Source: Bacillus sp. F19 | GTDB lineage: Bacteria > Bacillota > Bacilli > Bacillales > Bacillaceae | DNA length: 64,000 nucleotides | NCBI GenBank assembly: GCA_023823795.1 | Contig: CP085711.1 | Location: 186,001-250,000 of the forward strand | Reading direction: 5' to 3' | In this document: one piece after another, positions 9,282-18,979 of the stretch | Layout: each line of letters begins with the position of its first letter | Position numbering within the stretch: position 1 is the first letter of the stretch | Made by a program: the position numbers and the translations under genes | Notes under the pieces: generated by a model | Seen by the model: the letters and a program-made list of their open reading frames with translations, nothing else | Told to the model about the DNA's origin: nothing | The model's database searches: none

Positions 9282-9423
9282 ATGGAAGTGCTGATTGAAG
9301 AGTACATTAAAAGTCTATAGTTAGAAATTTACAGAAAGAAATGATTCCTATGTCGTTTATTACTGGGGGGTTGGTAAAGCTCTCAGAAATGCTTCCGATG
9401 CTTCCGCCATCCGAAAAAAATAG
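9282..9423 (+). pseudogene. Fragment of an unrecognised gene
   Basis: TAGGAGG precedes an ATG that reads MEVLIEEYIKSL and then stops. A shifted frame continues as NDSYVVYYWGVGKALRNASD, which looks protein-like, up to a stop at 9421. It is probably the start of a lost gene; the family is unknown. Confidence 0.3.
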
Positions 9424-9538
9424 CAGCATTATTTTAGAGAGCCGGCGAGAGACCATTAACTTACATTTTATCGTTATTCCAGAGAGAAATACGCTTACTC
9501 GGAAACAGATATGGAGATTTAATTTTGTAATACCTATT

Positions 9539-9552
9539 TGTAAGCGCTCTCT
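9539..9552 (+). promoter_or_regulatory. Candidate CcpA cre site before the AraC-type regulator
   Basis: TGTAAGCGCTCTCT matches the cre consensus TGWAARCGYTWNCW at all but one position. It lies about 220 bases upstream of the regulator start at 9770, consistent with carbon catabolite control of the locus. Confidence 0.45.
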
Positions 9553-9769
9553 TTAAATTCTCATCTGCTTTTAATTTGAATCTTATTACTATTTTGAGGA
9601 AGACTCCAAAAGTATACGTACAATTCCTTATCCTATTTGACTTTGATTCTGCCATTTTCAGTAACCTGATAATATTAACATTATTACTGAGTCATCAGAT
9701 TAAAGAAATTGAAATTCTTTAGACAGAAATAACAGATAAGTTTTTAAACATAATAGGAGGTGAAAGCAC

Positions 9770-11992
9770 TTGAGGAAAGGTAAGTTTTTTTGGAAGCTTT
9801 TTTCATCTTTTATTATTATTATCATTATCTATACTCTTGTTTCAGTGTTTATTTTTAACTTTAAAAATAGTCAGATAGCTGAAAATGAGAGAAGATCAAA
9901 GTATAAGACAATGATCATGCAAACAAAAGAACAAATTGACAGAACAATGGAAATGGCATTGCTTCAGCTTATACAAATAGAATCTAATCATGAATTTATA
10001 CAATATACAAAAAATACAGACGAGAATCCAGATTACTATGATATATCAAGAGTTTACAATCTATTGCAACAAGACATAACCTCTTTTTCAAATTATGAAT
10101 ATAAAATTTCAATTTATAAAAATAAGACAGGCCTTGTCATAACACCGAATGCAACTATGTCGTACCATCAATTCCTTAGTAATTTAAAGCTACCAAATAA
10201 AGAACAAAAGAAATTAGACCAATATCTTGAAAAGACGAAAATAAACTACCGTAATCAGGAAGCATTAGTTCTACCCAATGAGCACCCTAAAGATTCTTTT
10301 ACAATCATAAAAAAAGAATTACTTGATACAAACAAAGATGTGGTGTTTTTTGTAACGTTCAATACCAAAGGATATTTTCCATATTCAGAGTTAAACAATA
10401 ATGATTCCTTTTCCATTTTTTACGATAAGAATCATATATTTAATTCTTCAAATACAACATATCCTAAGAATATATTAAATAAAGTATCGAAAGAACTAGA
10501 GGAATATCAATATATTGAGAATAAAGAAAATCAATACCATTTGATACCCTCGGATACGATAAATGAGATTAATTATGCGATTAAATCTCCCGTTGTAGAA
10601 AATGGTATTATTCATCCTCATTCGATTACTAGTCTGCTATTTTTATTAGTGATTTTATTGACGGTAGGATTTGTTCTATCTTTTATGTTTATTTCTAGAT
10701 CCTATCACCCTATTAAAAAAATAGCAGAGATGTTCTCTTCACATCCTGAAAAAGATGAATTAAGCCATATTGAAAAATCCATCTACAATTTAAAGAATAC
10801 AAATGAAAAGTTAATAGAAATCATACAAACGAATGAACAATCTTTAAGAAATAATTTTATCCGTGAGTTACTAATGGGTATATTAACGTGTCAAAAAGCT
10901 GATTACTTTATTAGGAAGTATGATGTAACGGTTTTAATGAAGCCCTTCAGGATTATTATTTTTGAATTGGATTTCCAAAGAGAGCTCCATGATACTACCT
11001 TCCAAGAACGATATACAGTCTTAAAGGTGAAGGCAATTTCCTATTTAAAGGATTTATATAGCAATCACAGTGATTTTGAAATTGTGGAATTAAGTAATAA
11101 TCGATTTGTTTTACTAATGTGCGATCAAGGTTTATCTGATATGAAAGAATTGATACAATCTTATATTCTTGAAATGGAAAAAACGTTAAAATTACCTGTA
11201 ATCGCTTCGATTGGTACCTCAGTGAATACCATTGAAAAGATTGAAACTGATTTTCAAAATACTTTAGAATTACTGGAATATAAGTTTTCTATTGAGAAGA
11301 AAACGATTATTGCAAAGGAAGATGTTCAGCATCTTGTAGAAAGCAATTATTATTATCCTTTAGATTTGGAAAGGGAATTTATCTATTTTTCAATATCAGC
11401 AAAGGAAAAAGCAGAAAAAATAATCGACTTATTAATAAAAGAGAACTTGTATGAAAGAAAATTACACCAAGACACATTAACTTATTTTGTAGCTGCGCTC
11501 GATTCAACTATTCAGCGGATATTACAATCTAGGAATGAAAGGATTGAGAACCATGATAAACATAAATTATTTATTTCGCATGAATTATCTAGATTAGATA
11601 ATAAGGAAACGTTAGAAATCATCATCAGAGACAAGTTCAACCAATTATTTGATATCATTACGATAGGAAAAGAAAAAGAAAGTTCCACGATGACCGAAAA
11701 ACTTGTTCAGTATATCTATGATAACTACGAAAAAGATATATCTTTAAACGATCTAGCGGAGAATTTTAATTTGTCTTCTAGTTATATTAGTACCTTGTTT
11801 AAAACACATATCGGACAAAACTTTAAAGAATTTTTAAACCGTTACCGAATTGAAAAATCCAAAGAAATGTTCAAAAATCATCATTTCAAAGTACACCAAG
11901 TTTCGGAAATGGTTGGTTTTAATAATGTACAGACATTTATTAGGTTATTTAAAAAATATACAGGGATATCACCTGGACAATATAATGAATAA
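9770..11992 (+). CDS. Membrane-bound AraC-family sensor-regulator (YesS/YtdP-like)
   Basis: The 740-residue protein has a membrane helix near residues 8-30, a long extracellular region of roughly 260 residues, a second helix near 290-312, and a C-terminal AraC DNA-binding domain of about 100 residues (two helix-turn-helix motifs, ending IRLFKKYTGISPGQYNE). This is the layout of single-protein sensors that regulate CUT1 sugar transport loci in Bacillus and Paenibacillus. A full AGGAGG sits before the TTG start. It has its own terminator and directly precedes the permease operon at 12248, which I infer it activates when an oligosaccharide, possibly with the binding lipoprotein, is sensed outside. 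A related protein is encoded at 44182-46443. Confidence 0.88.
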   Translation: MRKGKFFWKLFSSFIIIIIIYTLVSVFIFNFKNSQIAENERRSKYKTMIMQTKEQIDRTMEMALLQLIQIESNHEFIQYTKNTDENPDYYDISRVYNLLQQDITSFSNYEYKISIYKNKTGLVITPNATMSYHQFLSNLKLPNKEQKKLDQYLEKTKINYRNQEALVLPNEHPKDSFTIIKKELLDTNKDVVFFVTFNTKGYFPYSELNNNDSFSIFYDKNHIFNSSNTTYPKNILNKVSKELEEYQYIENKENQYHLIPSDTINEINYAIKSPVVENGIIHPHSITSLLFLLVILLTVGFVLSFMFISRSYHPIKKIAEMFSSHPEKDELSHIEKSIYNLKNTNEKLIEIIQTNEQSLRNNFIRELLMGILTCQKADYFIRKYDVTVLMKPFRIIIFELDFQRELHDTTFQERYTVLKVKAISYLKDLYSNHSDFEIVELSNNRFVLLMCDQGLSDMKELIQSYILEMEKTLKLPVIASIGTSVNTIEKIETDFQNTLELLEYKFSIEKKTIIAKEDVQHLVESNYYYPLDLEREFIYFSISAKEKAEKIIDLLIKENLYERKLHQDTLTYFVAALDSTIQRILQSRNERIENHDKHKLFISHELSRLDNKETLEIIIRDKFNQLFDIITIGKEKESSTMTEKLVQYIYDNYEKDISLNDLAENFNLSSSYISTLFKTHIGQNFKEFLNRYRIEKSKEMFKNHHFKVHQVSEMVGFNNVQTFIRLFKKYTGISPGQYNE

Positions 11993-12005
11993 ATAGAGTA
12001 TGAAT

Positions 12006-12047
12006 CCCAGATTATCAATTGTTGTGATGATAATCCGGGTATTTTTT
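12006..12047 (+). terminator. Terminator after the AraC-type gene
   Basis: CCCAGATTATCA pairs with TGATAATC(C)GGG, one small bulge, then TATTTTTTG. It separates the regulator from the transport operon. Confidence 0.8.
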
Positions 12048-12198
12048 GTTTTGCAAAAGAAAGTTTAGGAAATATTCATATACTAAATATTTATAATTTT
12101 TCGAATTTATATACAAAATTTTAAAAAATGATATTTTTTATCACGGATTTAAAAAAATGAAAGTATTCGCTTTCCATATTCTAATGTAAGGTAGGGAC

Positions 12199-12212
12199 AG
12201 AAAGCGATTACA
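12199..12212 (+). promoter_or_regulatory. Candidate CcpA cre site before the transport operon
   Basis: AGAAAGCGATTACA fits the looser cre pattern TGWNANCGNTNWCA at all but the first position. It lies about 36 bases before the first permease start, a position suited to blocking transcription in the presence of preferred sugars. Confidence 0.45.
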
Positions 12213-12247
12213 AAACAGTTATTTACAAGGAGGGGGGGGGGACATTT

Positions 12248-13225
12248 TTGAAAAGTCCATTGTCTACAACTAGAAAAATAATTCTTAATTTTCAAATGGA
12301 GAAAACAGCAAGTAAATGGTATTTAGTTAGAAGGAAGATTGCAAGAGATAAATATCTCTACTTATTATTGATCCCATTTATTTTATGGTTTTTAGTATTT
12401 GCGTATAAACCGATATTGGGATTGCAGATTGCCTTTAAAGATTATAGCTTGTTCAAAGGTATAAATGAGAGTCCGTGGGTAGGATTTGAAAACTTTGGAC
12501 GATTCTTTGGATCTGAATATTTCATTAGAACATTAAGAAACACAGTACTAATCAGTTTATACAGTTTACTTTTTGCTTTTCCTGCACCTATTATTCTAGC
12601 GCTCACATTAAACGAAGTGAAAAATGAGTTGTTTAAACGATCTGTTCAAACGATTACGTATTTACCTCATTTTATATCAGTTGTAGTCATTGCAGGAATT
12701 GTGACCAACTTCTTATCCCCAACTAGTGGTATCATAAATCATTTCATTGAAATGATTGGGGGCAAGAGCAAGTATTTTCTATCTGAACCTGAATATTTTA
12801 GAACCATTTATATTTCTTCCGTTCAAATTTGGAAAGATGTTGGTTTTAATGCCATTATCTATCTTGCGGCGATTGCTGGTATTAATCCGGCATTATATGA
12901 AGCAGCAAAAATGGATGGGGCAAACAGATGGCAGCAAATGATTCATGTTACGATTCCAAGTATAATTCCAACAATTGTTATCTTGTTCATTATTAATATC
13001 GGCAATTTTTTGGAGGTCGGCTATGAGGCGATCATCTTACTTTACCAACCTTCTACCTATGAAACGGCCGATGTCATTAACACATATGTCTATCGAGCTG
13101 GATTAATGGAAGGTCAATATGAAGTTGCAGCTGCAGCGGGATTGTTTAATTCTGTGGTAGGCCTCATTTTAGTCGTTTTTGCGAACACAATGAGCAGAAG
13201 AATCACAAACAATGGGTTATGGTAG
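12248..13225 (+). CDS. ABC transporter permease, LplB/YteP type
   Basis: This 325-residue inner-membrane permease of the polysaccharide CUT1 class has about six hydrophobic helices and the cytoplasmic EAA loop EAAKMDGANRWQQMIHVTIP, which contacts the ATPase. It starts at a TTG with a Shine-Dalgarno region that runs into ten consecutive G residues, an unusual site that could vary in length. It overlaps the next permease gene by a few bases, so the two are translationally coupled. It should form a heterodimer with that product and use a shared ATPase, as none is encoded here. Confidence 0.92.
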   Translation: MKSPLSTTRKIILNFQMEKTASKWYLVRRKIARDKYLYLLLIPFILWFLVFAYKPILGLQIAFKDYSLFKGINESPWVGFENFGRFFGSEYFIRTLRNTVLISLYSLLFAFPAPIILALTLNEVKNELFKRSVQTITYLPHFISVVVIAGIVTNFLSPTSGIINHFIEMIGGKSKYFLSEPEYFRTIYISSVQIWKDVGFNAIIYLAAIAGINPALYEAAKMDGANRWQQMIHVTIPSIIPTIVILFIINIGNFLEVGYEAIILLYQPSTYETADVINTYVYRAGLMEGQYEVAAAAGLFNSVVGLILVVFANTMSRRITNNGLW

Positions 13226-14112
13226 GTGTTAAGCTATTGAAAAATATCAATATTTTGGGTCGAATAAGCTCAATTTTCATTTATTTAATCCTGGGAATCC
13301 TAGCAGTTGCCTGCTTGTATCCTTTCATTTATGTTTTATCTGCTTCCATTAGTTCAGGAGATGCTGTTAGAACAGGAAAGGTCTTGTTGTTCCCAAAAGA
13401 TATAAATTTTGAATCCTATGTCAGGGTTTTAAGTGAGCCAGGAATTTGGAAAGCATACGGGAACACCATTTTTTATACTTTGGTAGGTACCTTTGTGAAC
13501 CTAGTGCTTACTACTTGCGGTGCTTACCCGCTATCTAAAAAAAGGCTCTCTGGAAAAGCTTTTATTGCTTTTTTCGTAGCGTTTACCATGTGGTTCAATG
13601 CCGGGATTATCCCAACTTATCTAAACTTCCGGGAATTAGGCCTTTTAGATTCTCGGACTGGAATCATTGTCGGTTTTGGGATTTCGGCTTTCTTGGTGTT
13701 TATTTTAAGAACATTTTTCCAGTCTATTCCCGATTCTCTTGAAGAGTCCGCGAAAGTAGACGGAGCAAACGACTTACAAATTTTATGGAAGATATTTTTA
13801 CCTTTATCCAAACCTGCCCTCATTACTGTAGGTTTATACTATGCCGTTAGTAGATGGAACGGGTATTTTTGGGCAATGATACTCTTAAAAAATGATGATC
13901 TTATGCCTTTGCAAGTATTGTTGAAAAAAATGATAGTCGAGTTAAGTGTAAAAGAAGAGTTTATGACAGGCGTGGATTTATCTACGAAATTTTCTACTGA
14001 AACAATTATTTATGCAACAATTGTCATTTCCGTCATACCAATTGTTGCTGTCTATCCCTTCCTTCAAAAGTATTTTGTTAAAGGAACCATGATAGGCGGC
14101 ATTAAAGAGTGA
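13219..14112 (+). CDS. ABC transporter permease, YtcP/AraQ type
   Basis: The second permease subunit, 297 residues, carries six hydrophobic segments and the EAA-loop sequence EESAKVDGANDLQILWKIFLP. The ending KYFVKGTMIGGIKE is typical of the YtcP group. The ATG overlaps the stop of the previous gene. A TTG at 13237 with GGTG eight bases upstream is an alternative start. Together with the LplB-like subunit it forms the membrane channel for an oligosaccharide. Confidence 0.92.
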   Translation: MVGVKLLKNINILGRISSIFIYLILGILAVACLYPFIYVLSASISSGDAVRTGKVLLFPKDINFESYVRVLSEPGIWKAYGNTIFYTLVGTFVNLVLTTCGAYPLSKKRLSGKAFIAFFVAFTMWFNAGIIPTYLNFRELGLLDSRTGIIVGFGISAFLVFILRTFFQSIPDSLEESAKVDGANDLQILWKIFLPLSKPALITVGLYYAVSRWNGYFWAMILLKNDDLMPLQVLLKKMIVELSVKEEFMTGVDLSTKFSTETIIYATIVISVIPIVAVYPFLQKYFVKGTMIGGIKE

Positions 14113-14182
14113 AAATCATTTCTTGAAAAATGGAGTTTGGTTGCCAATAAGCAATCTTCAAATAATTGAGTGGGGGTAGAAC

Positions 14183-15745
14183 ATGAAAGGGAGAAAATTT
14201 ATTATTCCAATCTTACTTACTTCATTGCTGATGACGGGTTGTAACATGATGGCATCAAATGAAAAAAAGAACGAAACAACAGAGGAAAAAGTTGACCCAA
14301 ATAAGCCATATTTAGTGTCCAAGAAACCATCCGAGTTAACGATTCACTACAATTATTTGGATGGGAAATACGTTTTTAATGATGATTGGGCAGCGTTCAA
14401 AAAAATTAGCGAATTAACTAATGTGTCATTAAAAGGGGTTAGTTCTAAAACATCAACGAACAGTCAGGAAGCTTTTAACTTAATGATTGCATCTGGGGAA
14501 ATTCCAAATCTAGTGTATGGGTCAAAAGATGACATTAACAAATATTCAGTTGAAGGCGCTTTTTTACCTCTTGATGGCCTTATAAAAGATCACGCGCCAA
14601 ATATTCAAAAGTATTTTAAAAAATATCCAGAGCTTAAAACACTTGCTGCATCGGATGGGAAGATTTATATGATTCCATTTATCTATAGTGAAGGTACGGC
14701 AGAAGGATATTTTATCCGTCAGGATTGGTTAGATAAACTGGGTTTAAAGATGCCTGAAACCGTTGAGGACTATTATAAAGTTCTTAAAGCATTTAAAGAA
14801 AAAGACCCGAATGGCAATGGGAAAAAAGATGAAATACCATTTTTTATGAGGGAAAACTTTGCATTTAATCAGCTTGTGACTTTATGGGGAGCAAGTGAAG
14901 GGTTGTATATAGATGATGATAAAGTTCGGTTTGGTCCAATGGAAAAGGAATTCGGAGAAGCAATGGAAAACTTAGCTAAATGGTATAAAGAAGGATTGCT
15001 AGACCCTGAGATTTTTACGCGTGGAAGTGCTGCAAGGGACTATATGCTGGGTAATAACATCGGTGGATCCACACGCGATTGGTTCCCGAGTACGTCTGCG
15101 TTTAATGGTAAATTACCTGAAAAGATTCCTGGTTTTCATTTTGTGACGATGGCACCTCCAGAAAATCCAAAAGGGGAACGGGTAGAGCCAACATCTCGCA
15201 GCCCATTAACAACCGAAGGGATTGCTATTGGTTTTAAAACAGAAGACCCAGCTATAGCCATAAAATATCTTGATTTCCTCTTTACAGATGAAGGAAGAAA
15301 AATCATGAATTATGGTATTGAAGGTGTCACATATGACCTCAAGGATGGAAAACCGGTCTTAAAAGAGGAAATATTGAATAGTGAAAGTATCCCTGAATCC
15401 CTAAGGGAATATGGTGTTCAGCACTCATTCGTCTATCATCATGATTCTGAATACGAAAAACAGTTTTTGCATGAGGAAGGAGTTAAGGGTGTCGAGCTAT
15501 ATGAAAAAGGTAAATACATGAGAGAAGCTTTCCCAGTTTTGAATTTTAATAATGAGGAAGAAAAAATTGTTGCTGACAGTGGTGCCCAACTTACAACCTA
15601 TATTGAAGAAACCATGCAAAAATGGGTGCTGGGAAAAGAAAAAGTAGATCATAAAGGCTTTGTGGAAAAGTTAAAAAAACTAGGAGTCGAGAAATATATA
15701 GATGCCAATCAAGACGCTTATAACAAATATAAGAAAAATATGTAG
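14183..15745 (+). CDS. Extracellular solute-binding lipoprotein (LipO/YtcQ-like)
   Basis: The 520-residue protein starts with a lipoprotein signal ending in the lipobox LMTGC, so it should be lipid-anchored outside the membrane. The body is a group-1 sugar-binding protein of the large LipO type, with the EF-hand-like stretch DPNGNGKKDEIP that is common in this group and may bind calcium. A strong GGGGG site precedes the ATG. It lies directly after the two permeases and completes the importer. The exact ligand cannot be read from sequence. The neighbours point to an oligosaccharide with unsaturated or intact uronic acid. Confidence 0.92.
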   Translation: MKGRKFIIPILLTSLLMTGCNMMASNEKKNETTEEKVDPNKPYLVSKKPSELTIHYNYLDGKYVFNDDWAAFKKISELTNVSLKGVSSKTSTNSQEAFNLMIASGEIPNLVYGSKDDINKYSVEGAFLPLDGLIKDHAPNIQKYFKKYPELKTLAASDGKIYMIPFIYSEGTAEGYFIRQDWLDKLGLKMPETVEDYYKVLKAFKEKDPNGNGKKDEIPFFMRENFAFNQLVTLWGASEGLYIDDDKVRFGPMEKEFGEAMENLAKWYKEGLLDPEIFTRGSAARDYMLGNNIGGSTRDWFPSTSAFNGKLPEKIPGFHFVTMAPPENPKGERVEPTSRSPLTTEGIAIGFKTEDPAIAIKYLDFLFTDEGRKIMNYGIEGVTYDLKDGKPVLKEEILNSESIPESLREYGVQHSFVYHHDSEYEKQFLHEEGVKGVELYEKGKYMREAFPVLNFNNEEEKIVADSGAQLTTYIEETMQKWVLGKEKVDHKGFVEKLKKLGVEKYIDANQDAYNKYKKNM

Positions 15746-15812
15746 AGAATCACCACATCCTTGTGTGTAGTATTATATGTCTACTTTTCATCAGTTTAAA
15801 ATCAATCTAATA

Positions 15813-15870
15813 AGATGCCTGAAACAGGGATTCCCGAAAGGGTCAGTTCTTTTGAGGCATCTCTGTTTCA
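15813..15870 (+). promoter_or_regulatory. Interlocked inverted repeats in the DUF2264 leader
   Basis: AGATGCCT (15813-15820) is complementary to AGGCATCT (15855-15862), and TGAAACAG (15820-15827) is complementary to CTGTTTCA (15863-15870). The arms come in the order A-B-A'-B', which allows either of two hairpins or a pseudoknot. The structure ends 16 bases before the start codon and could control translation or attenuate transcription. No known riboswitch is recognised. Confidence 0.4.
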
Positions 15871-15886
15871 TAGAAAGGGATACAAA

Positions 15887-17755
15887 ATGACAAATGCTTT
15901 ACAAGAGCTTCATTCCAACCCTTTAAAAACAAAACAAGATGTACAAAGAATTCTTTTGACCCTTATCAAACCTTTTGAAAAGCATTATTCAAGCGGTCAT
16001 ACCCGCATTCATTTAGGCGAAACTGGAGCAGTCCATTCAAGGGAAATAGCAGGTATGGAAGCTTTTATAAGACCATTGTTGGGAATCGTTCCCTATCTTG
16101 CAGGCGGTGGGGAGCCCCCTAATTCCCTAAGTGGGATACTAAGAGGGATTGCCAATGGAACGGATCCAAATCATTGCGAATATTGGGGGGACCCAAAAGA
16201 TTATGATCAGCGTGTAGCGGAGATGCCCATTATTGCATTGGCATTAGCCTATCTTTCAAAAAAAGAGTTGAAGGAGCTTTCCGAAGGGGATAAACAAAAT
16301 ATTTATCGATGGTTATATAAAGCCAATCAAGTAAAAGTCGTTAATAACAATTGGAACTTCTTTAAAGTTGTTATTAATTTAAGTTTAAAAGAATCTGGAT
16401 TTCCATTTGACCAAAATGTGATGGAAAAAAGCCTCGAAAACATTGAAGAGTTTTATTTGGGTGACGGGTGGTATTCTGATGGCCTAACGGAGCAAAAAGA
16501 TTTTTATGTTCCGTTTGCGATCCATTTTTACAGCTTGATCTATGCAAAGTTCATGGAAAAAAGCGATCCTCAAAGGACACTGCTTTTTAAAGAAAGAGCG
16601 TTACAATTTTCAAAGGATTTTATATATTGGTTTTCAGAAGATGGTTCAACATTTCCATTTGGCAGAAGTATGACATACAGGTTTGCGCAAGGTGCTTTTT
16701 GGAGTGCACTTGCATTTGCAGAAATTGAAGAATTCAATTGGGGTATGTTGAAAGGAATGATATTGAGAAATTTGCGTTGGTGGTTCGAACGCCCGATATT
16801 TACTAGAGATGGATTGTTATCCATTGGTTACGGATACCCGAATTTAGCCATGGCGGAAAACTACAATGCCCCAGGATCTCCCTATTGGGCTTTTAAAATT
16901 TTTTTAATATTAGCTCTTCCCGATGATCATCCTTTTTGGACTTCACAAGAGGAGAAGATGCCTGATTTAAATGAAAAGTCCGTACAAAAGCATCCTGGTA
17001 TGATCATTTGCCGTGATTCAAAGCATAAACACGTATTTGCCTTAACCTCTGGGCAATATGCCGATTTTGAACCTCATCATTCTGCAGAGAAATATTCGAA
17101 ATTTGCGTATTCCAATGTTTATGGTTTCAACATTTCCAAAGGTGCTTATGGAATAACGAATACAGCACTTGATTCAATGCTTTTACTCAGTGAAAACGAT
17201 GACAATTATAGGATGAGAAGAAAATGCGAAAAAGCTGAAATATACGAAGATGTGTTATTTTCAGTGTGGAAACCTTGGCGTGATGTTTGGATAAGCACTT
17301 GGTTAATTCCGGTCTCTCATTGGCATGTCCGGGTTCATCATATTTCCACCAGACGGATTCTGAACTCAATGGAAGGCGGTTTCGCCATACCTAATGATGA
17401 AATTGAAATTTTTAAAGATAAGAATAGCTTATATGTAAATACACAACTTGGTGCTAGCGGAGTTTTGAGTCTATATGGAGATCGGAAGCCTATCGAAAAA
17501 CATGGCCAGCCTAATGCTAATTTAATAGATCCACGAATAACTTTAATACCGACACTGACAGGTAATATAACAAGTGGTGAAGCAACACTTTCTATGGCTG
17601 TCCTAGCCAATCCAGATAATGCCCTTTTCGATCATTATTGGGTGAGACCACCGAAATTTATAGAAACAAATGATCATTTCTACATTCATAATGCAGAGGA
17701 TGATCTTGTATATAAAATTGGAAAAAAGGAGCTGGGTTTATGTCACAACTTATGA
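15887..17755 (+). CDS. DUF2264 protein, candidate glycan lyase or hydrolase
   Basis: This 622-residue protein has no signal peptide, so it should act in the cytoplasm. It shows the DUF2264 pattern: NNNWNFFKVVINLSL, DGWYSDGLTEQKDFYVPFAI, and the block GRSMTYRFAQGAFWSALAFA. The N-terminal two thirds look like an alpha-helical toroid and the rest a beta-sandwich, a layout shared with several polysaccharide lyases. I chose ATG 15887 with AAAGGGA before it. The upstream in-frame ATG at 15815 lies in a hairpin arm. The stop overlaps the GH88 start, so the two are translationally coupled. I infer that it makes the unsaturated oligosaccharides that GH88 cleaves. This is not proven; DUF2264 was long a family of unknown function. 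Confidence 0.85.
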   Translation: MTNALQELHSNPLKTKQDVQRILLTLIKPFEKHYSSGHTRIHLGETGAVHSREIAGMEAFIRPLLGIVPYLAGGGEPPNSLSGILRGIANGTDPNHCEYWGDPKDYDQRVAEMPIIALALAYLSKKELKELSEGDKQNIYRWLYKANQVKVVNNNWNFFKVVINLSLKESGFPFDQNVMEKSLENIEEFYLGDGWYSDGLTEQKDFYVPFAIHFYSLIYAKFMEKSDPQRTLLFKERALQFSKDFIYWFSEDGSTFPFGRSMTYRFAQGAFWSALAFAEIEEFNWGMLKGMILRNLRWWFERPIFTRDGLLSIGYGYPNLAMAENYNAPGSPYWAFKIFLILALPDDHPFWTSQEEKMPDLNEKSVQKHPGMIICRDSKHKHVFALTSGQYADFEPHHSAEKYSKFAYSNVYGFNISKGAYGITNTALDSMLLLSENDDNYRMRRKCEKAEIYEDVLFSVWKPWRDVWISTWLIPVSHWHVRVHHISTRRILNSMEGGFAIPNDEIEIFKDKNSLYVNTQLGASGVLSLYGDRKPIEKHGQPNANLIDPRITLIPTLTGNITSGEATLSMAVLANPDNALFDHYWVRPPKFIETNDHFYIHNAEDDLVYKIGKKELGLCHNL

Positions 17756-18951
17756 ATGAATCCTTATTTAAAAAAATCCAGGATGAAGGGATTCAAAATA
17801 AAGGGCTTTTAGAAAGGCAATCAAATTTATCCCAAAAACAAGTTGAAGAAGCAATTCGATATGTCTTAAAAAAGATTGATGAAAATCTTTCTACATTCAC
17901 ACACAAATTCCCTTCATCATCTAGTGAACATTTGAACTACCGGGCAATTGAAAACATTGATTGGACGGGAAGCTTTTGGACTGGAATGCTGTGGTTGGCT
18001 TATGAGGTGACAGGAGACAATAAATATCGTGATGTTGCAGAGATCCAACTTGAGAGTTTCAGAGAGAGACTCGATAAAAAAATCCATTTGAATCATCATG
18101 ATGTTGGCTTTTTATATACCTTATCTGTTGTAAGTGCTTATAAACTCACTGGGAACAAAGAGGCAAAACAAATAGCACTAGATGCCGCTGATTTACTTAT
18201 GACCCGATATTATGATGAGGCGGGGATTATTCAAGCTTGGGGTGATTTAAATGACCCGAAACAACGAGGAAGGATCATTATTGATTGCAATATGAACCTC
18301 CCTTTACTTTATTGGGCATTTGAAGAAACAGGCAACCCAAAATATTACGATGCGGCATATAGTCATATTCAAAAAGCGGCAAATTATATCGTTCGTGATG
18401 ACGCCTCTACGTACCATACCTTTTATATGTGCCCTGAGACTGGAAAACCATTAAAAGGAGATACGAAACAAGGTTATTCTGACGAATCTTGTTGGTCGAG
18501 AGGACAGGCATGGGCTATGTACGGCTTCCCGCTAAGCTATCATTATACCAAGGATTGGCGTTTAATCGAAACGGCAAAAAAAAATACCAACTATTTTTTA
18601 AATCGTTTACCAGATGACCTTGTTTGTTATTGGGATCTAATTTTTACAGAAGGAACAGAAGAGCGGGATAGTTCTGCAGCGGCAATTGCAGCATGCGGCC
18701 TGCTTGAATTATCTAAATATTTGCCATTATCAGATGATAATAAAAGGGTTTATGAAAATTCTGCATTAGGAATTATGAGTTCATTAATGGATCGGTATAC
18801 AACAAAGGATAAACAATCAAACGGGATTTTATTACATGCTGTGTATCACAAAGGTGGAAACCTTGGCGTTGATGAGTGCTGCATTTGGGGCGACTATTTC
18901 TATTTTGAAGCATTAGTACGTCTTTCAAAAGATTGGAATTTATATTGGTAA
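17740..18951 (+). CDS. GH88 unsaturated glucuronyl hydrolase
   Basis: The 403-residue cytoplasmic enzyme removes 4,5-unsaturated uronic acid from the non-reducing end of oligosaccharides made by lyases. The two catalytic aspartates are recognisable: Asp121 in HHDVGF and Asp182 in IIIDCNMNLPLLYWA. Their 61-residue spacing matches that of the studied Bacillus enzyme (Asp88 and Asp149). SCWSRGQAWAMYG is also typical. GGAGC precedes the ATG inside the DUF2264 gene, an overlap of 16 bases. The product enters the pathway served by KduI and KduD at 24095-25778. The presence of GH88 rather than GH105 favours a glycosaminoglycan-like substrate over pectin, but this is not certain. Confidence 0.92.
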   Translation: MSQLMNESLFKKIQDEGIQNKGLLERQSNLSQKQVEEAIRYVLKKIDENLSTFTHKFPSSSSEHLNYRAIENIDWTGSFWTGMLWLAYEVTGDNKYRDVAEIQLESFRERLDKKIHLNHHDVGFLYTLSVVSAYKLTGNKEAKQIALDAADLLMTRYYDEAGIIQAWGDLNDPKQRGRIIIDCNMNLPLLYWAFEETGNPKYYDAAYSHIQKAANYIVRDDASTYHTFYMCPETGKPLKGDTKQGYSDESCWSRGQAWAMYGFPLSYHYTKDWRLIETAKKNTNYFLNRLPDDLVCYWDLIFTEGTEERDSSAAAIAACGLLELSKYLPLSDDNKRVYENSALGIMSSLMDRYTTKDKQSNGILLHAVYHKGGNLGVDECCIWGDYFYFEALVRLSKDWNLYW

Positions 18952-18979
18952 GATCAATACTTTAAAGAGGGTGATAGAT

